A DNA stretch of 64,000 nucleotides from Oscheius onirici (Eukaryota; Nematoda; Chromadorea; Rhabditida; Rhabditidae): positions 5,456,001-5,520,000 of the forward strand of contig OW051471.1 of NCBI GenBank assembly GCA_932521025.1, given 5' to 3'. This document shows, piece after piece, positions 1 to 11,818 of this stretch. Made by a program: the position numbers and the translations under genes. The notes under the pieces are model-generated. The model had not been told where the DNA came from and did not search any database. It saw nothing but the letters and a program-made list of their open reading frames with translations. Every line of letters begins with the position of its first letter. Within the stretch, counting starts at the first letter, position 1.

Positions 1-2215
1 GGTCCTGAAAAATAAAGTTTTTACAGAATAGACATAACAAATTAGAGTCGAGACAATTTTAAACACACCTGTTCACCACCGCCATTCGAATCGTCACTGT
101 TGCATTTTCTCAAGCCAAACCGTTGGTTCGACTGCTTAAACTGTGTGTCGACACACAATTTGGACCCAACGTTTCGAAGCTCACCAGACGTCGAAGGCTC
201 AGGGGGGATGGCTGGATAGTACTTGTCCTAGAACTACGTAAAACCAACTGCTATGTGATAAACCTGATCGAACGCGACTTCTTTCATGAACCAATCGAAT
301 GATTTGCACTTCAGTTTTTCGCGGACAGCTAGCATTCTCGACATATCGCCAGTATCGGCGTTTCCTACTCCTGGTCGTCCTTTGTACAAATGATGCTTGT
401 ATTCGTCCATCCACACCTGAAACCTCACATCAGAACGAAGTTATAGACTGTCAACCTCAGCGACACGCTTGTAGTTTCGGCTGATGAAATCACCAACTCC
501 GGCGTTTTTGAACGGCATGTACTTGCAGCGATATATATGAGCCACACGGGAGCATGGAGCATCCACCATTCGACCATGACATTGCCAAACCTAGATTATT
601 CGGATAATAAAGTGTTGAAGAGTGCAGAAACCTTGAAGCTGAGTTCGTATTGTTCGCCACCCCAAATCAGGAGCTGATCATCGTATCCTCCCAGCTCCCA
701 GAACCATTTCGAGCTAATCGCAAAGTAACCGCCGGCCATTACTGGGCTATCTAAACAATATGTTACATGTGTGATTAAATTGTACAAACCAAAAGGCTTG
801 GTTGGGTTTTGACGATCTTTCTTCGTAAGTGGGAGTCTCTTGTAGTCAAATGCCCAATTGAAAGAGCCGCGAGCGCCCTGAATAGTTAAGTTTTCTACAA
901 TATGATCCCGGTTCGAACTAACCTCGTCTTGGGCCTTGATTTCGTAATTCTGAAACGAATACATATCTTCCGCAAAAGTTAGAGCCAAACCTCGCAGTCG
1001 ATCACATCGACAAATGGGCAGACGACAGTTCTACAACACACGACGTAGAAAGTAAGGAAAATGTTAACTTGCCTGTAGTCGTTAACGATAGGATCAAGAA
1101 GAGGAGGTAACCAGTTATAGTTGGCTTCACTGTGTGCATCTGAACTTCCAAACTTCAAAAAATAACGAGTTGAAAACAAACCCAAAAATATGAGAACTTC
1201 ACCAGTTGCAACCTCCGCTCCTTGTTGACGAGCTCGAATCAGACCTTCTCTTTTTCTAAAAAACAGACTTTATTGAAAAAGCGAGAAAAATACTTGGTGC
1301 GCACGATTTTGACACGGTGGTCGATTTTCTCCTTGCGAAGAAAGTTCTCGAGGGGTTCACGGAGAGCAGGCTTTTCACTGAAGTCATCGACCAAAATAAT
1401 CTGGAGAAAAGTGTACAGTCGCAATAAACACAAACCTCTTTCAGAAGTTCCTTTGGAGACCGATTTATGATCGAGTAAACAGATCGAAGAAGAGTGGAAT
1501 TATGCTTAAAGAGTATAACGAGAAAAAATTATCTAATAACCTCCTCGTGAAACGGAAAGATCACACTAACAGTGGGCAGCTTCGAAAGATACTTTTCAGT
1601 TTTGCACTGAGGATGGCGAATGTCTTTCATCGATCTATCCAGAGAAATCATATCCGAAACGTAGGCATTGTAACCGTTAGCTTTATAAAGGGCTAACTGA
1701 AAAAAACGGTTGTTTAAAACACGTATGGAATATGCATACAGCCTCTTTCTCAACATTGTCATCTTTCGGTAGGATCACTGGCAAGCCTTGTTCTCCTGGG
1801 CCTTTCCGTCTTTTGTCCAAATCGTACTGGGTTTTGTTCTCCCAAATCTGGAACCAAATGGTTAGAACAAATAAACGAATAAACTCATGCGATTTTTTCA
1901 GACTGTTCACGATATTGCTTGAATGGATCGCCTTCAGGAGATTCACCAATTTTTTCAGCAGCAAGTGCTTCGTAGTCAGGAGCAACTAAACAAACAATAA
2001 TATGATGTGAAGCAAGCTTAGTAACCTTCTCGATATCCTCCTCTGTTCGCTGGAACATGGGCACCACCAGGAAATCTGATGGCTCGTTCATCTTGTTCAA
2101 TAGCCCGTGACGATCCAGTGGAAACAAGAGAGTAAACTATGTACAAAGCTCCAATGAAGACCACGTATTGAGCCAGGCTAATGAACTTCTTGCTTACATA
2201 GCGGTTCAAGCCCAT
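1..2215 (-). CDS. gly-10: Polypeptide N-acetylgalactosaminyltransferase, GALNT10/gly-10-like (3' end outside window)
   Basis: Transfers GalNAc from UDP-GalNAc to Ser/Thr in the Golgi lumen, starting mucin-type O-glycans. A type II signal anchor follows the start ([11 protein letters not shown], then a hydrophobic stretch [14 protein letters not shown]). The GT-A catalytic domain shows PFHEE, LVDDFSE, the metal-binding DxH (read DAH across a junction near 1150), [18 protein letters not shown] and [11 protein letters not shown]. The linker [15 protein letters not shown] leads into a ricin-type lectin domain ([14 protein letters not shown]) in an exon at about 65-225. A further exon starts at base 4 and leaves the window. 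About ten exons with introns near 45 bases. One junction near 1850-1890, before IWENKTQYD, gives no clean GT-AG solution: it is either a non-canonical donor or a lesion. The GALNT10 assignment rests on the CKSFxWFM...KYYP..P linker and on rpl-18 being the neighbour. Confidence 0.85.
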
Positions 2216-2425
2216 ATCTGAGAATTAAAATGGATGACGATTCAAAGGATAAAATATGGAAGTGCCGACTAGAGGATACGTGGCATGCATCGTTGGCATA
2301 CGGCCGACCGTCAAATATACGCGAAAAGCTAAATAGTGCCCCCGACTACAACGACTTGAATATATAGAAGAATTATTGACAATTTTATTACGACCAAGAG
2401 ACCGTAACAATAACAAACAACAGAT

Positions 2426-3140
2426 TTAGGCCTTGTATCCTCGAGATGCCCTGCGTCCTCTGGCTCTCTCGAACTTTCTTCCCTTGGAACGGACAAGGGG
2501 CTTGGTGTGACTGTGGGGAACTCCGGGAGCAAGTCCGAAGTGCTTCTCGGCCTCGCGAGCCTTTCTGGGTCCCTGAAAAAATATTATTTATTGAGCTCGT
2601 TATGTGAAACAAAACAAAAATAATCAAAAGTTATAACTAACCTGGACGAGAAGAGTATTCTCTCCGCGAGGAGCGCGAATGGCGAGTTGGTCCAAAGTGA
2701 TGATTTCTCCTCCAGCCTTCAGAATTCTAGCACGAGCTCCCTCGGTTACTTTCAGAGCAGCGAGCTAAAAAAGAATTAGCTCAAAACACATTGGAGCTAA
2801 CCGTGAACTTGGGGACCTCGTAGAGTCTAGCGTCATCAGTGACAGTTCCGAGGGTGACAACGATCTTTCCAGAGTTGCCCTTCTTGGAAAGGAATCTGGC
2901 GATACGGGCAACGGACATGGCCGGGCGGAATCTGCGAGACATAAAGAGACGCTTCAGAATGATGTGGTTGAACTTCTCGCCAGTTCTGCGGGCCAAGTAA
3001 GAGTAGACCTAGCAACTTCTTTATGCAAAAAATTCATAAAAAAAAATTACCTTGGAGAGGATGCGAACATAAGGATCTTCACTACGAGGGGCAATGCGCC
3101 TCGATTTACGGTCGTGCTTATGATTAATGTCAATACCCAT
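2426..3140 (-). CDS. rpl-18: 60S ribosomal protein L18 (eL18)
   Basis: Component of the large cytosolic ribosomal subunit. Four exons at 3140-3051, 3008-2802, 2764-2642 and 2572-2426, all with clean GT-AG borders. The protein begins [19 protein letters not shown], has the core [15 protein letters not shown] and [13 protein letters not shown], and ends [19 protein letters not shown], matching eL18 over its full length (about 188 residues). It is tail-to-head with the GalNAc-transferase start at 2215 on the same strand, about 210 bases apart, so the two could share a polycistronic unit. I see no diagnostic U-rich spacer. Confidence 0.97.
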
Positions 3141-3439
3141 GGCGACTGGTACGCAAGCTTGGAGTCTCCCTGAAATTTAAAAAAAAATAAGACGTTCTCT
3201 TCATTTTATCAAGAAGAAGACAATTTCTGCAGGTTTTTTTTAGTCTTTTTAGCGTCAGAAACTGATGGAAAAATATCAGAAAACTGGAGAAAACGGGCAC
3301 GCAAGCTTAACAAAATTTGGGAAATGCGAGCAAGGTCGTTTTGCAGGAATCCCATGTTAGATGGTATTCGCGGTGAGACCAAGGCTGCAGTCCTTTAACC
3401 TCTTTTGCCGCGAAACGCACCGAGCACGAAAAATATTTC

Positions 3440-3610
3440 GTTTTGTCTTCGAATGTGTTTTTTTTCCAGTGATGTCGGAAATTTTTTTTCCGCGCGGAAT
3501 TCTGCGGAAATATCGCGCGGTAATAAAAGCTTTTTTTGGACCCTCGAAATTTCCGCGGAGTTCCGCGAAAATTTTTCTGGTTTCCGTGGAGATAATCGCC
3601 AACATTTCTT
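3440..3610. repeat. Palindromic ccgcgga-rich AT repeat
   Basis: Several short palindromes built on ttccgcggaa and gcggaaatatcgcg alternate with A/T runs and give false ORFs in every frame. The same ccgcgga/gaaaaattt motif recurs at about 7430-7500 and 39685-39705, so this is a dispersed element rather than a gene. No terminal repeats could be fixed. Confidence 0.5.
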
Positions 3611-3849
3611 GCTATTTTTCGAGTTTACCGCTTGTATTTTTATCGACAAGAAGACTCTAAGGTCGAAAATTACCAATCTCTCCACTGGTGGATTCTGATT
3701 ATGTTTGTTTGTTCTTCCAGGACCTCAAATGACAAGTCAGAAATCGTCAGGATTTTTGGTTGTCCCTTTTGATCTTGGAATGAAAGCGATGTAGTTAGGT
3801 TTTGACAAAAAAATTAGACGATTTGGATGGGTATTTAGAACTTGGCCAG

Positions 3850-4890
3850 AATTTATTTCACAAGTTGAGCTACGCCCCTTTCGGGGCTAAGTGAATTAGT
3901 TTTGTCCGTTTAAAAAAAATATCACCTTGCTATCTGATCCCTCTCCAGGTCCTGTGTTCCTCTAATCTCGCCCGTTTGTCCCCTGTTTCTAATTTCTCGA
4001 CACTTTCTCTCTGTCCACCCCTAAACTCTGCAATGTGCTCTGCTTTTCCCGGTTTCCTCCTATCCCTGTCGGTTGACATCTGTTCTTTCCTCCTCTACCA
4101 TTTACGATGTACCTATCGCCATGCCCCCTTTCTTCTGTCCAATTTTCCCCTTCTTTCGTCTCTCTAACTTCATGTAATTTTCGTGTGCATATCCTTCCCT
4201 GCTGATCTTCCTGTCACTATTTCGACTGTCTCTCCCCTATCCCTGTTCTCCAGTTGTGATACCGCTACTTTGGGATTAAAGTCAAAAACCCCCTGAACGC
4301 TTTCCCGTATTCCTAATCCGCACTTGATTCTTTACTGTCTGGAAACTGAAAGTCAAAAATAATCAAAGTCCATGCAATTGACTTGTCTAAAGTTGTTACA
4401 CTAACTCCTTTCCCCTTAATTGTGCGCAGAAATTGCTCCATTTTGATTGCCAATTAAAGCTTCCGACAGACAGACAGAGACCTGGGATCATTTTAAAATA
4501 GACAAGGTTGGCAACGCCCTTCCAGGGCTAGAGTAGAAATGCTTGACTTCGCTCTGTCACGGAGCCCTTTCATTCCTCCTTACCCTCCAAAGAAACTACC
4601 GAAAGCTCCCTCCCAAGGCTAATTTCAAAATGTAAGACCTGAGCCCAGCCCGTTCCTAGCTTTAGTGAGTCTCAGTCCTACTGTCCCTTCTCCTCTTGCC
4701 TTGTCACACTGCTCCAGTCACCCAGACTCTTCAAAGAAACTATCAAAGTCATAAGAACCCTTCGCGAACTTGCTTTTCCTGTCGCGACTTGTTAAAAACT
4801 AATCTGTGCACAAAGCTCCCCTCCTTATCATCAATAAAAGCTTCAGACACACACAGAGACGCGAGAGCAATTTAAAGTGGATACTTCCGA
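3850..4890 (-). repeat. Copies of a dispersed repeat family (rep-1 in this window)
   Basis: Hallmarks of the family are acaaggttggcaacgccctt, gggctaaagtagaaat, aagctcccctccttat, and a closing cagacacacacagagacgcg followed by gagagcaatttaaa. Recognisable units run about 4490-4890, with a more diverged unit at 3850-4490. The family recurs at 13483-14165, 26935-27250, 53495-54370, about 54430-54530 and 60555-60805. The stretch is pyrimidine-rich and holds no gene I can support. Confidence 0.7.
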
Positions 4891-4892
4891 TA

Positions 4893-5313
4893 TTAAAGCG
4901 AGTGTGTACCTACGAAAAAAACATTTTTATTCCAAAAATAGAGAAAACGTCGTTTTTCATCAATTTTTTCTTATTTCCTACCTATTTCTCCAGGTAAATC
5001 CATCCTTCTGACAAAATACAACGAGAAATATCAAATAATAGCAGAAGAAAGTCAATCTAGCAGTAAAACGGCATTTTTTACACAAAAAATGTCAAAACCC
5101 GGCCATATTCGTCCATTTCAAGGTGTTTTCTTTCATTTTATTTTTTCCACTGACTATTTTGAACATGCTTTTTACGATAAACATCATGAGAACAAGAAAA
5201 CGACAAAAAAGCAATGAAAACCCCAGCTTTTCAAGGTTTATTGCGCTTCCCGCAATTTTTTTGAGCTCGCGGCGCGCCAGCGCACGGGCGCAGTAGGGTC
5301 ACACTCGCTTTAA
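4893..5313. mobile_element. TTAA-flanked MITE (piggyBac-like target)
   Basis: Both ends read TTAAAGCGAGTGTG inward, and the outermost TTAA on each side is the expected piggyBac-type target duplication. Length is 421 bp with no coding capacity. It sits at the edge of a dispersed-repeat copy. A relative with ends TTAAAGCGAGAGTCCAGC lies at 18726-19188. Confidence 0.7.
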
Positions 5314-5336
5314 GCCCATTGTCTAATTTTTTTTTA

Positions 5337-6060
5337 GCAAAAAGTAGGGGGATCGGACATAGGGGGTTTTTATTGGTCGACTCGTAGGTCAGATATGAGG
5401 TAAATAAGTTATTTATGAGTAAATTAGACTACCCCGTGTGTTTTTAGACCAAAATTATTTTTTTTTTTGGGATTTTCGACTTTTCGCAACTACTTTATTT
5501 CACTTCATTTTTCACTATTTTTACATTTAAATCCATGTTTCTAGTTTTTTTTTCACGCTGAATCGATTAAGCATGGTTACAAACCGAAAAATTACGCGCA
5601 AAATGTCAAAAAATGAGAAAATATGGATATTTTTATTTTTTGAAATTCAAATTCCCGCCCTTAAAAAAGCGCGGCAATTTAAAATGTGCTGAACTATGCA
5701 CTCATTTTCCCGATAAAGTTAGGGTAAATGAGGGGTAAGAAAACCTATTTACTAGCAAAATATTTTTTTCGCCCAATAACGGAAAGGGTAAATTTTGATT
5801 TTATTAATTTCGTTTTTTGACCACTTCCAACGTCCATAACTTTTTTTGAAGCATTTTTTGCCGCATGACCCGTAACCAAAAAATGTTCCTACACATTTGT
5901 TCTATCGCTTAAGGCCATGTTGAGACATCCAAAATTTCAAAGAAAAAAATCCCAAATTTTGTGTGGAAAGCACGATTTGGGTCTCAAATAGTGTCCTCTG
6001 AAAATTTGAGCCACTTTGGATCATGGGAAGTACCCTATGTCCGCCCCCTCTAAAAGTTAC
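5337..6060. mobile_element. Inverted-repeat element, ends GGGGG..CGGACATAGGG
   Basis: The left end (near 5345) reads aagtagggggatcggacata and the right end (6027-6055) reads ccctatgtccgccccctct, its inverted complement with minor changes. The interior is AT-rich and non-coding. Part of it (near 5555, gctgaatcgattaagcatgg) resembles the fold-back repeat at 16540-16800. The target duplication is not clear. Confidence 0.5.
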
Positions 6061-6189
6061 GGGACATTGCGTCTTAAACTTCTTTTTGAAGGAAATGGAA
6101 ATTGGTTCGGGAAAGTTTTTGTTATCAAAAATGACTCTCGTTTGAGCCAGTACGACTAGGCTCAGCTACATTTGCTTTTTGCTAGTGTT

Positions 6190-7420
6190 TCGCATGCTTA
6201 GAGACATATTTTGATAGGTGTATTAGACGCGCAAAGTGCAATAGAAATGATAAAAAAAGGCGAAAAAATCATTCAAAACCTAATACAAAACAGTATTTTT
6301 GATATTTTCGGCAAGGAAACGCGGAAATACACTCCGATGCAAAAGTTTGACAACAAACGTTTTTTTTTTGGCGAAACTTGGGGACGAAATGATTTTCAAA
6401 GTCCGGGACTATTACCAATCGACTCAGGGCGGCTAAAAACCCCCAGGAAATATTTTTCAGACGTTTTCAATTTTTGAATTTAGCGCTTAGACGAAAACTT
6501 TGAAATCAGGCGCGGCTAAAGTTTGGTAACAACAACAATAAAATAAAGAAAACAACCATTTTATTCAGTAAAATTTAACAATATCGGTCTGGAATTTGTG
6601 CTCAATAGTCAATCTTCTTTCCTTGGCGCTGAACCGTTGTGAAAGTGCGATTGTGCTTGTAAATTTCCTTGGACATGATGCCGAACAAGTTCTCTATTCA
6701 GTTGCAGTCGGGGGAGACAGCTGGCCAGTCAAGAGTCGGGATACCGTGGGCTGCCATCCAAGCACGAGTCGCTCTGCTGACGTGAATGGGAGCATTGTCT
6801 TGCTGAAACTGGAATCCACGGCCTGCCGGGGTTGCAAGGAATGGAATAACGTGTCTGTCAAGGATTCCCTGATAATCGGTTGAATTGAGTCGACCTGTGA
6901 TGAATTCAAAGCCGATGCGTCCTCCAGCATGAAATGATGCCCAGATCATAACGCTTCCACCACCGAAACTTCTTTTCTGACAAGTCAAAAATGGCTTCCT
7001 GGTGTCTCTCCAATATCCGATATCACCGTCCGGCTCATCAAGAGTAAATCGCTGTTCGTCAGACCAGATAACCTGCGTTTTGAATGAAAAAAGTTAAAGT
7101 GAAATTTGCTAACCTTTGACCAATCCGTGTTCATGTTTTGGCGAGCGAATTGAAGGCGAATAAATTCGTGATGAGGACGAATAAATGGCTCTTTTTTCTT
7201 CTTTTCACGTCGGATATGAGGAATGCGATTGATGGCACGGAGAACAGTCGATTTGTCGACATTCAGACCCAGCTGTCGCTTGACCTCGTTGGCAGAGAGC
7301 GGATTTTTAGCCGCCCTGAGTCGATTGGTAATAGTCCCGGACGTTGAAAATCACTTCTTCCCCAAGTTTTGCCAAAAAACGTTTGTTGTCAAACTTTTGC
7401 ATCGGAGTGTAGAAACTGCA
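6190..7420 (-). mobile_element. Rearranged Tc1/mariner-like transposon, inactive
   Basis: The minus strand encodes the C-terminal two thirds of a Tc1-type transposase: a second helix-turn-helix (NPLSANEVKRQLGLN), the first catalytic Asp in WSDEQRF, GGGSVMIWASF, the second Asp in FQQDNAPIH, and WPAVSPDCN before a TGA stop where the family usually has Pro-Ile-Glu. The first helix-turn-helix lies instead on the plus strand at about 6211-6440 (AIEMIKKGEKI). About 105 bases (6330-6437 and 7307-7412) are inverted copies of each other and include coding sequence. This looks like a fold-back rearrangement of the 5' part rather than true terminal repeats. Confidence 0.75.
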
Positions 7421-7562
7421 AAATTTCCGTGTCCCAGGGAACGCGGAAAAAAATTTTGAGCTCACGGATATCCGCGGAAGAGATTTTAGTCATTTCCGCA
7501 CATCACTGTTTTTCTCTTTCTTTGTTGTGCTTTTTGTTATATTCATAATTTTCTTTTCAGAA

Positions 7563-9610
7563 ATGAGCTTGTTTGGAGCAAAACCATCAACCTCCTTCAG
7601 TTTTGGTTCGACAGCTAGCACTACTACAAGGTGAAAATTTTTATTTTATTTTTGGAATGAATTTTCAGCACTACACCTTCGAAACCTCTTTTTGGTTCAA
7701 CCACACAGCAACCGACCACAACTAACTTGTTTGGAAACACAAGTTCCACTGCTGGAACTTTGTTTGGATCAAACACGGCTACTACCACCACAGGTTGGTT
7801 CATTTTACAATGTTCACCGATTTGATTAAGGTAGCTTATTTGGAGCATCTACTGCCCCAACTTCGACAACAACTACCGGTGGACTCTTCAGCACTCCTAC
7901 CGGTACAGCTAACACCGGTCTTTTTGGAAGCAAACGTAAGTTCAAAATAAATTTGTATTTGCATGTTTTTATGTAGGTTACACACTAATCTAAAATTTCA
8001 GCGGCTGCCGGCTTTGGATCAACCGCAACGACTACCGGAAGCTTATTCGGGGCGAAGCCGGCCGGTGGAGGACTTTTCGGATCTGCAGCAGCTTCTACGC
8101 AGCAGCCACAAACTCGACAACGAGAGACTTTGAACACAATCTTATTGGTAAGACTTTGTAAATATTTCCAAAGACTAGTTTCTCTCAGAATGCCGACTCA
8201 CTCGTTCGTTCCCTTACTTGCCCAGAACTGTATGGAGATGACCGCGATCAGATTCTAGCTAAGCTGAACCAGATTGCCGCTGCTCTTGGAGTGGGAAATG
8301 GGTTCTTTAAAGACGGCCAGTCTGTCATTTACACAATCGAAGGTCCTTTCCATCGATTCAAGGTTCCTATTTTTTTCTATTTACTCATTCGAGCATATTT
8401 GCAGTCGGTCGGTTATAATATGATCTCCGAGTTTACCGAAGCAGATGGAGTCGTATCGCTGATCTTGAAAGTACCTGTCTCAGAGTATGCGCTCAATTGA
8501 AGCTAATTTTCGGTTATTCAGAGTGTCTACAGCCGCCCAAAAACAAGCCGTAATCGATAAACTGTTTCAAATTGTTGGCGGTGGACCGAATTTCCCCGTC
8601 AAAATCAAGAGTATCAAGGAGCTTCCCGATTGCTTGACCGAAGTCAACATTTTCGTCGTGAACAAATCGTCTGGAACACCAGCTTCTAGTAGTTCTTTGG
8701 CCAATCTGTTTTCCGAGCCAGCTAAAAAGACTCAACTTGAACAACAACTGAAAGTAGACAAGATTATAGCCCGATTCGCTATGGACAAGTATCAGAAAGA
8801 GCGTTTCATCAAGGATCCTCCTGCTGGTGATTCTTGTACACTATCCTTAATTAGTTGTTTAGGCTTCGATGACGGTTTATGGTATCAGGCGTGCCGTGAG
8901 AATCCTGATCCTGATCATTTGCTCCCTTTTCCGATTCGAGGATACGAGCAGTTGCTTTCACGACAGAAAACCCAGAATACAGAGGTTTTGTGTTGGTAAA
9001 CTATTAACTCTGTTCTTATAGACGGACATTGCGAACAAGGTAATTGATAATTTGATAGTCCGGCTAAGGGCTTTGGAATCTCAAGGAGAACTCACATCTG
9101 TAAAAGTTTCCCAGCAGAAAGTGGTCCAGAAGCAACTCGCACACAGACTTCTCAGGTTACTTGTTCGGTTTTGTTAGATCCATCTGCGAATTTTCAGAAT
9201 CCTGAGCATGCAACTGATTCAACAGCGCTTCAGCCATCCCATTGACTCCACAGAAGAAAATATCCAGGCAGCTTTGGAGATTCTTAGTGCACGTCTAAAT
9301 GGTCCTCTTCAAATCAAGGTTTCTGTTCATCTGTTCTCTTTCGCAACCTACTTTCAGGAGAGACTCGTTGAATTGAATGCGGCTGTTCAAGATGAAACAA
9401 GCGAACTCAGAACCAAGATTGAATCCTCAAGACACATTATTCTTTCCGAATCGGATGTTCAACAACTGCAAAAGTATTGATTATAAAAATTTGTTAAATT
9501 CGATCTTTTTCAGGTATCTTACACGCTGCCAAGATGGTCTAGAAAGTCTTTCTAATATTGTGCGCAACAGTATTTCTCAATTGAATCGAATTTCTTCATC
9601 TATGGAGTAA
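7563..9610 (+). CDS. npp-1: Nucleoporin Nup54 (NPP-1)
   Basis: FG nucleoporin of the central Nup62-Nup58-Nup54 channel complex. The N-terminal third (7563-8150) carries about ten FG motifs of the form SLFGAKP/LFGST. The conserved domain includes the near-invariant stretch FDDGLWYQACRENPDPDHLL, then PFPIRGYEQLLSRQK. The rest is coiled coil (KVIDNLIVRLRALESQGEL; LERLVELNAAVQDETSEL) up to the stop at 9608. About ten short introns. The start MSLFGAKPSTSF follows a cttttcag acceptor-like sequence, consistent with trans-splicing two bases upstream. Length and order match Nup54 homologues, and I see no lesion. Confidence 0.93.
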
Positions 9611-9748
9611 TTTTTACATCACGAGTTGTTCATCTTCCTGTTTTCTCACATTTGAGTAAAGCATTCCATCGATAAATGTTGTCTAGTAATTGGAGCTCCA
9701 ATACTTGTCTTATTTTTAGATTCCGTCAAAGGGAAGTACGTTGTTCAG

Positions 9749-11131
9749 ATGGCCACTACCGATAAACAAATTAGATCTGAAGCTCTCCGTCTTGAAAGTT
9801 TGAAGCGCAAACGCGAAGAAGACAAGAAACGGAACGAGTTGATTTCGAACAGTCTGAAATTGGTCGATCAGCCTACAAAGAACAAGATTGTTTTCGAGGA
9901 TTCAGATAGCGAAGAGGATGTACCACAGGTTTCTTTTCAGAAATTGCTATATTAGGTTCGCTTACAGGCTTCGATCAACAACAAGGGGACTGTTAAGCCT
10001 CAATTATTTGACGAAGAGGACGATGATGACGAAATTAAGTTTGAACTTCCGAGTCGATTGGATAGTCGAAAAGGGGCAAGGTTGATGAAGATGGAGACAC
10101 AGTTCGGGGATTCTCGTTTCAAAATGGATAACAAATTCGTTTCGAGTGATAGCGAAGGTGACGAAGAAGAGGGGAACGATGTAAGGCTCTCCTGATGTAG
10201 AAATCTTTTGACTATTAAGGAATGGTCTAAGGAGAAGTCGAAGAATCGCGAGCTTTTGGCTAAAGTACTGGGAAAATCGGTCAAGGCAGCACCCTTGTCA
10301 AGCAATGCAAATGGGATCCCTTCTCGTCCATTTACCCGTTTCGATCCGGATAATGAAGAACATGTAGCCTGGATGAAACGTTACGGAGGCGCAGATAAGA
10401 CGGTTTCTTTCTTTCTTTTTTTTTGTTTGAATAGCCATTTTAGAATGACGAATCGTCCAGTTCTGAAAACGAAAACGACCAAATAAATGAGGAAGATGCT
10501 CAGAGAATTGTCGATGGAAATTTTTACGAAATGGACACGGCTTTTGCCGACGAGGTTTTTCGTTGAAATACTTTTGCAAGTTACTTTTCAGCTGCGAACC
10601 AAACAATCTACTGGCGAGTCGGAATCGAAGGGATTTTCGTTCTTGGCAATGATGGGTCGAAGCGGCGAAGGAGAGAGCAAGCCGGAGTCAACTGGTCAAG
10701 AAGAAGATGTTAAACAGCCTGATAGAGTTGGTCGTACTGTATAGTTTAGTAGAAAACTAAATTTAGAAGACTCTTCGAATCCTGGGAAGGTTGCCAGCAG
10801 AAAGCGCCATTCCGGAATATCAACAATCTGACAAAAACATCAAAGAGAAAAAATCTTCCAAATCCTTTTTGACTGGAAAAGAACCTCATGTTCAAAGTAT
10901 TGTCAGCAACTTCCGTCTGACTCAATCTACGAAAACTTTCGGCTTGTGGTCCAATTATCGCGATTCTATCATGAAGGTGAGTTTTTTTTAGCATGAACTT
11001 TGGAAATAGTACTTCAGATCTACCGACATCACAAAAAGGTGGCTCGCAAACAGTTGCTTGTGCAGCATCCAAAGCTAAACAATGGAAAATCAAAAGAAAA
11101 GAAAGAAAACAGTGTTGTGCAAGACGAATAG
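9749..11131 (+). CDS. NOL8-like nucleolar protein
   Basis: Probable ribosome-biogenesis factor. The N-terminal part matches the conserved C-terminal half of NOL8: a basic helix (RLESLKRKREEDKKRNE), then LKLVDQPTKNKIVFEDSDSE, an acidic block, RKGARLMKMETQFGDSRF and FDPDNEEHVAWMKRY. It ends with a basic helix (IYRHHKKVARKQLL) and TAG at 11129. The RNA-recognition motif of vertebrate NOL8 is absent. The start lies about 140 bases after the npp-1 stop, on the same strand, so an operon is possible. About six introns. Joining the last two exons needs a gttggt donor at about 10727, and the frame there is the least certain part. Confidence 0.75.
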
Positions 11132-11254
11132 AAATAGTTATTTTTGGTGATTTGTTGTTTGTGATTGAACTGTTATATCCATTTTTGTTTTCATCTTCGA
11201 TGGCAAACCATTCGCTATTGATTTTCCTTGTCAGGTGCTACGACTGTTGATAGA

Positions 11255-11794
11255 ATGGACGCTATTCTTTCTGAACACCAAAAATTGCCGGAATTTTACC
11301 AACGCCTCGGCTGCGATAGAACTTCTAATGTCAGTTCATTTGTTTTTGTGTAATGTGCAAAATTTCAGATAGAACAAATAACTGCCGAATACAGATCTCG
11401 CGTCAGAGATTGTCATCCGGATAAGGCCGGGGAAGATGCCAGCGATCGATTTGTTCTATTGCAGGTTTTTCTACGCTATTTTATTGTTCAAACGAGGATT
11501 CAGAAAGCTTTCGATGTGCTAACCGATCCTCGACAACGAGAAACCTACAATATGTGGTTGGACAGCCCTCTTCAGATGAATTTCGACGATTTTTCCAGAA
11601 ACGCTGATGCTCTCAAAATGGTTTGCTACATCTCTTTTGTGAGCCCTTGTTTCCAGTCTATGCATTGGGTTACACCTCGATCAACACCACAAATTGCACC
11701 AGCACAAGAAAATCATGCCAAAATGAATACGGACTGGTCTCAAAATCGATATCAGTCTGATTCAGTAAGAAAGTTTCGCAATTATGAAATCTAG
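11255..11794 (+). CDS. DNAJC12-like J-domain co-chaperone
   Basis: HSP70 co-chaperone; vertebrate DNAJC12 serves the aromatic amino-acid hydroxylases. It begins MDAILSEHQKLPEFYQRLGC, has the J-domain HPD in RDCHPDKAGED, then KAFDVLTDPRQRETYNMW. It ends SVRKFRNYEI, almost identical to the conserved DNAJC12 C-terminal tail (KFRNYEI). About 140 residues, somewhat shorter than mammalian DNAJC12, in four exons. A tcag acceptor 16 bases before the ATG could be a trans-splice site, about 120 bases after the NOL8-like stop. The stop is 24 bases before an inserted inverted-repeat element, so the 3' end of the transcript may lie in transposon sequence. Confidence 0.9.
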
Positions 11795-11818
11795 TTGTTT
11801 ACCGATTCGCTGTAAATA

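Noticed and set aside
3361-3698. Overlapping ORFs of about 95 codons on both strands
   Set aside because: Produced by palindromic ccgcgga repeats; low-complexity Phe/Lys/Arg-rich, no motif.
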